The position numbers and the translations under genes are program-made. 18,303 nt of DNA, taken from an uncultured Pleurocapsa sp. (GTDB lineage Bacteria; Cyanobacteriota; Cyanobacteriia; Cyanobacteriales; Xenococcaceae). Below are positions 14,647-18,303 of the stretch, in pieces. The notes beneath the pieces are model-generated. The model saw only the letters and a list, made by a program, of their open reading frames with translations, was not told the origin of the DNA and ran no database searches. Position 1 is the stretch's first letter. Each line of letters opens with the position of its first letter. The stretch lies in contig CAKZYI010000702.1 in assembly GCA_937884735.1 (NCBI GenBank), positions 1-18,303 on the forward strand, read 5' to 3'.

Positions 14647-17600
14647 TTAAAGCTCGCCAACTGGCTCGACATAAAATGCTATTCCCCCCTCACTTTCCAA
14701 TTGATAATCGGGCAAATTAGCCAAAATAGTATCTCTTTCTTCTGTTGAAGGAGTATAAAAATGAGCATCAACAACAGGATTATAAAAACGGTATAGAGGA
14801 GTAGCACCAGGGCGATCGCTTTGATAGCTATAGTAAGCTATTCCTTCGTAGGTATAATTGGGTAAATCGCTACTAATAAAATCCCGTTCGGCTTCGGATA
14901 TGGTATATAAAAGCGCCCCTGTATCCTGATTAAAAAACCGATGTACTGGTCTAGCACCTGTTAGGGGATCGGCAGTTTCAGAAGCAGAAATATATGATTC
15001 TCCTTCGTAAGTGTAGTTGGGCAAATTGGCAATTATCGAATCCCGTTCAAACTCTGAAGCAGTATAAAAATGAACTCCTACATCGGGACGGAAAAAACGA
15101 TATACGGTTGACCCCGTAACTAAGTCGTTACCACTACTAATACTGAGATTGTAATTTCCCTGGCTTCCTGGTGCAGTGGCTTCTCCTGTGAAAGGATTGT
15201 ATTGTTGTCCTTGTGTGATACAGCCTTTAACCCCAATATAATTTACTGTTCCTGCTGTCACATCTAACTGAATCAGACTACTCTGACTAACACCACTTTC
15301 GTTATCATTTGCCGCAATTTCATTACCATTGGTGTCAAAAACTCGTAAATAAGTATCGGCACTAAATTCTTCAGTAGCGATCGCTCTTATATTTACTGTG
15401 GCATCAACAGAAGGCACAAAACGATAAATATCAACATCCGTATCTCCAACTACAAAACCACTATCGTTACCCACATTACCTAGTAATGTTTCCCCTGAAG
15501 TAATGTCTTGCACTGCACTACTGCCAATAGTGTTGTCTACTAAATTCCCTGCTTGTTCTAAGGGAATCAAACTACCGTTGAGGGTATATGTGCCTGTATC
15601 TCCTCCCGTGCCGCTACCCAAGGCAAAAGGATCGAAATTTTGATTGCCAAATCCTGTAATTGACACATAATCGTCACTATTGGGAGCTAGATGCTAGCGA
15701 GCGCAACAATGAATCAGGGCTATTAAGACTATCGTTGACTCCCAAGCGTCTACCATCCCCATCGAAAACAATTGCTACTGTGTTTACAGGATCGTCAACA
15801 ACAGATGTAGCTGATATTTCCAAAATGCCCCCATCTGCTGAATTAATGCGATAAAAATCTACATCGCGATCGCCTACTTCTTGTTCGCGATCTCGACCAA
15901 TTACTCCAGAACGTTGCACAATAGGTAATGTGGTAGCTTCGTTTGTTTGAGTAATACTACCGTCAATATCATCATTGACAAAAGTAGTAATCAATTCATA
16001 ATTACCACCTGCCCCATTTTCGGGACGATTGCTTAGATTGTTGGCATTATAGTTTTGATTGAAAAAATCAGAAACTCCAACATAATAAACCTGTCCCCGT
16101 TGGACTCTAGCACCAATAAAGCTGTCAGTACTATGACCATAATTGCCCGACACATAGTTGCCGTCAGCATCTACGGTTGCTGAGACTAAGGTAGTCTGTT
16201 CAGAACTTTCTAGAACTATGCCAGGGTTATTATTATCGCTAAATTCTACCGCTGTACCATTGCGATCGAATGCTAAATCATCGTCACTAGCGACGGTTTC
16301 CTCAGTACCAGCAAAAACCAATTCATTACCGTTAGCATCAAATAATCTTAAATAAGAATCAACAAAGCTATCCTCATAGGGAGTGTCAATATCAATAAAT
16401 AAAATTCCATTGTCGGGGGCAACAATTCTTAGCAAGTCAACATCCGATACCCCTACCTGTTCCCTATAGTCTGAGCCAATTACCCCAGGAAAAACTAAAG
16501 GTTCGAGATCGCTGCCCAAATTGACTTCTGGCGCACCACTAATCAAACCATTAGGATCTTGATTGCTCAGACTAAACTGTAAGGCGTAGTTGCCCGTGTC
16601 CCCTGCGATACCACTTCCAGGGATATTGGGATCGTAGCTAGTATTACTAACGCCACTAATTCCAACATAATATGTCCCTGGTTCTAAATTGACATCTAAA
16701 CGGGAATATATGTTGCTAGTAGAAATATCATCATTGTTGGCAATTTCATTACCGTTTTCATCAAACAACCGTAAATAACTATCAAAATCGTCAGAATTAT
16801 TAAGATCGGAAGAAAGCTCAATACCAACTGTTCCTGGAGAAGCTAATTGAAAACTATATATATCAACATCATTAGCTCTAATATTTTGACCATCTAGCCC
16901 AATACTGCCCAGAATCGGAGATACTGGCGCGCCATCAATGGTAGGTGCAATAAATGCCCCTGAAATCGTACCATTAGAATCTCCTGAAACAATATCATCA
17001 GGATTATTGTCTGGTGGTGGGGCAAAATTATCCGATCGCGCTTTTACTTCGACGATCGCATTATAAATATTGATTCGTACATAAGAATTGCCAGTATTGA
17101 CGATATTGTCATCTTCATCGTCTCCATCAACAATCAAATCGCCAGTAGAAAATAAGATTTCCCGCACCTCTTCAGGAGTTAGCAAACGCCCGTTGAACTC
17201 TAAGGATGCCTGTTGAATTAGAGCTACTGAACCTGCTACATGGGGAGATGCCTGACTAGTACCACCAAAAATCCCGACTCCGCCTCCTGGAACAGTACTG
17301 GTAATAAATGCCCCTGGAGCAAATACTACGTTAGACGCATTTAGGCGTTGGCTAAAACTCGTAATTCTGTCTGTTCCTGTGGTGTAGTCAATACTGCCAC
17401 TTTGCCAAGCGATATTAGACTCTGTACCATCTTGCCATACCGCACCTACTGCTAAGGTACTAGCAATAGCAGGAAAGGATAAATTTTCTTGATTAAATTG
17501 TCCTGAGTTAACAAAATAATCGTTTCCCGCGGCACTTACTATGGTGACTCCTGCATCTTCTAAACGCTGGATATCATCAGATAGAATATCCCCTTGTAAA

Positions 17601-18303
17601 CTTTCTCCTGAAGTAAAAAAACCTAGCCCCAAAGACAAGTTAACGGCAGTAATATTGTACTGTTCTCGATTCTCAAAAACCCACTCTAGAGAATCTTCAA
17701 TATCCAACAGCGAGCCACCATTGCTATCTAATACCCGCAGACTAATCAAACCCACTCCAGGGGCAACCCCAATAGTTTCATCCGCTGCGCCAACCGTACC
17801 CGCTACATGAGTTCCATGTCCATCAGGATCGTTTGGGTCATTGTCATCATCAAAAAAATCATAACCAGCAATATAATTGGGTGCCAGGAGCGGGTGATCT
17901 GTATCTATGCCCGTATCAATTACAGCTACGCTAAAACCCGTACCATCTATGGCTGCAAATTGAGGATCGTTCCGTAGTTGGGTAAGTCCGATTAAATCGA
18001 AAGCTGGATTATCCCCTGGGTTTGCTTGTTCAATTAGTATAGAGCGATCGTTGATCACAACGGTTGCCAGGTCTGATTCTGCTTTGATGTCGGCTATTTG
18101 TTGTTCGGTAAAAAATTTTTGTTGGGCTAGCCCTGCAAAAAGATAGCCTTCATCTCCTGGTGCGTCGGCTGTATTAAACTGAGCATCTAGAAAATGCCCA
18201 TATTCTTCTAAAATTACATTGCTGATGAGGTCTGGGCTATGGCTATTTTGAATAACAAACTCTCGTCCCAAATAAATAGTGTTGGTATCAGCAGAATAGG
18301 CTC
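14647..18303 (-). pseudogene. Subtilisin-like (S8) secreted serine protease with PPC domains and DUF5648 repeats; frameshifted and 5' partial
   Basis: The frame is open to the window edge, so the N terminus is outside; the TTG at 18271 is internal. Numbered from it: a front domain with LLEEYGHFLDAQ-like text (19-45), then the S8 triad D119 (VIDTG), H152 (GHGTHVAG), oxyanion N250 and S339 (GGTSQASPHVAG). PPC-type beta domains follow at about 430-570 and 575-765, and a third starts at 770. The frame ends at TAG 15677-15679, but the same domain continues one frame over as NSDDYVSITGFG. Removing one C from the CCC (plus-strand GGG, 15682-15684) restores it. The second part (14647-15666) finishes that domain, adds another PPC domain, and ends in three DUF5648-type repeats (YRFYNPVVDAHFYTPSTEERD type). 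It is probably extracellular. Confidence 0.88.

Noticed and set aside
15660..15854. Plus-strand reading frame opposite the protease gene
   Set aside because: It is an antisense shadow of the well-supported protease frame with no start signal or domain.

Overview
The window is about 18.3 kb of AT-rich chromosomal DNA from a cyanobacterium. The evidence is about 14 copies of the HIP1 octamer GCGATCGC (453, 2996, 4007, 5567, 8090, 9101, 10113, 11465, 12757, 12987, 13102, 14812, 15377, 15866), heptameric tandem repeats (STRR type) between genes, an NtcA-like helix-turn-helix regulator, a Calvin-cycle type class II fructose-bisphosphate aldolase, and PAS/HisKA kinases and secreted PPC-domain proteases of cyanobacterial style. 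Base composition and gene style would suit a low-GC, large-genome coccoid or pleurocapsalean lineage, but that placement is a guess. No rRNA, tRNA, CRISPR array, transposase or prophage gene is visible.

Layout. 1-3620 (+ strand): ribonucleotide reductase beta subunit with a textbook UUCG-loop terminator, a 0.4 kb AT-rich gap, then a 654-residue TPR protein with its own terminator. 3541-3769: a 229-bp intergenic segment bounded by a perfect 12-bp inverted repeat. 3766-7230 (- strand): fructose-bisphosphate aldolase with a strong terminator, a 360-bp gap full of inverted repeats, then an M16 zinc peptidase followed by the dITP/XTP pyrophosphatase gene rdgB, probably one operon. 7460-9196: a Crp/Fnr regulator and, divergently from a gap of about 42 bp, an unusual protein that looks like arginyl-tRNA synthetase without its catalytic core. 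9394-11010 (+): membrane-anchored GTPase with a DUF697 domain. 11194-12126 (-): CDF metal transporter. 12363-12704 (+): small conserved-looking protein of unknown function.

The last third (12721-18303, - strand) is notable for broken genes: a PAS/histidine kinase split by one in-frame TAA, a PAS fragment without a proper start, and a subtilisin-like protease with PPC domains and DUF5648 repeats interrupted by what reads as a single-base frameshift; the protease also runs off the window end. Between them lies an element of three contiguous hairpins flanked by heptamer repeats.

Most genes are housekeeping or ordinary accessory functions: DNA precursor supply (NrdB, RdgB), carbon fixation (aldolase), proteolysis (M16, subtilase), metal efflux and signalling. 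The best candidates for something undescribed are the coreless ArgRS-like protein with its divergent regulator, the structured segment upstream of the M16 gene, and the family of small intergenic repeats.
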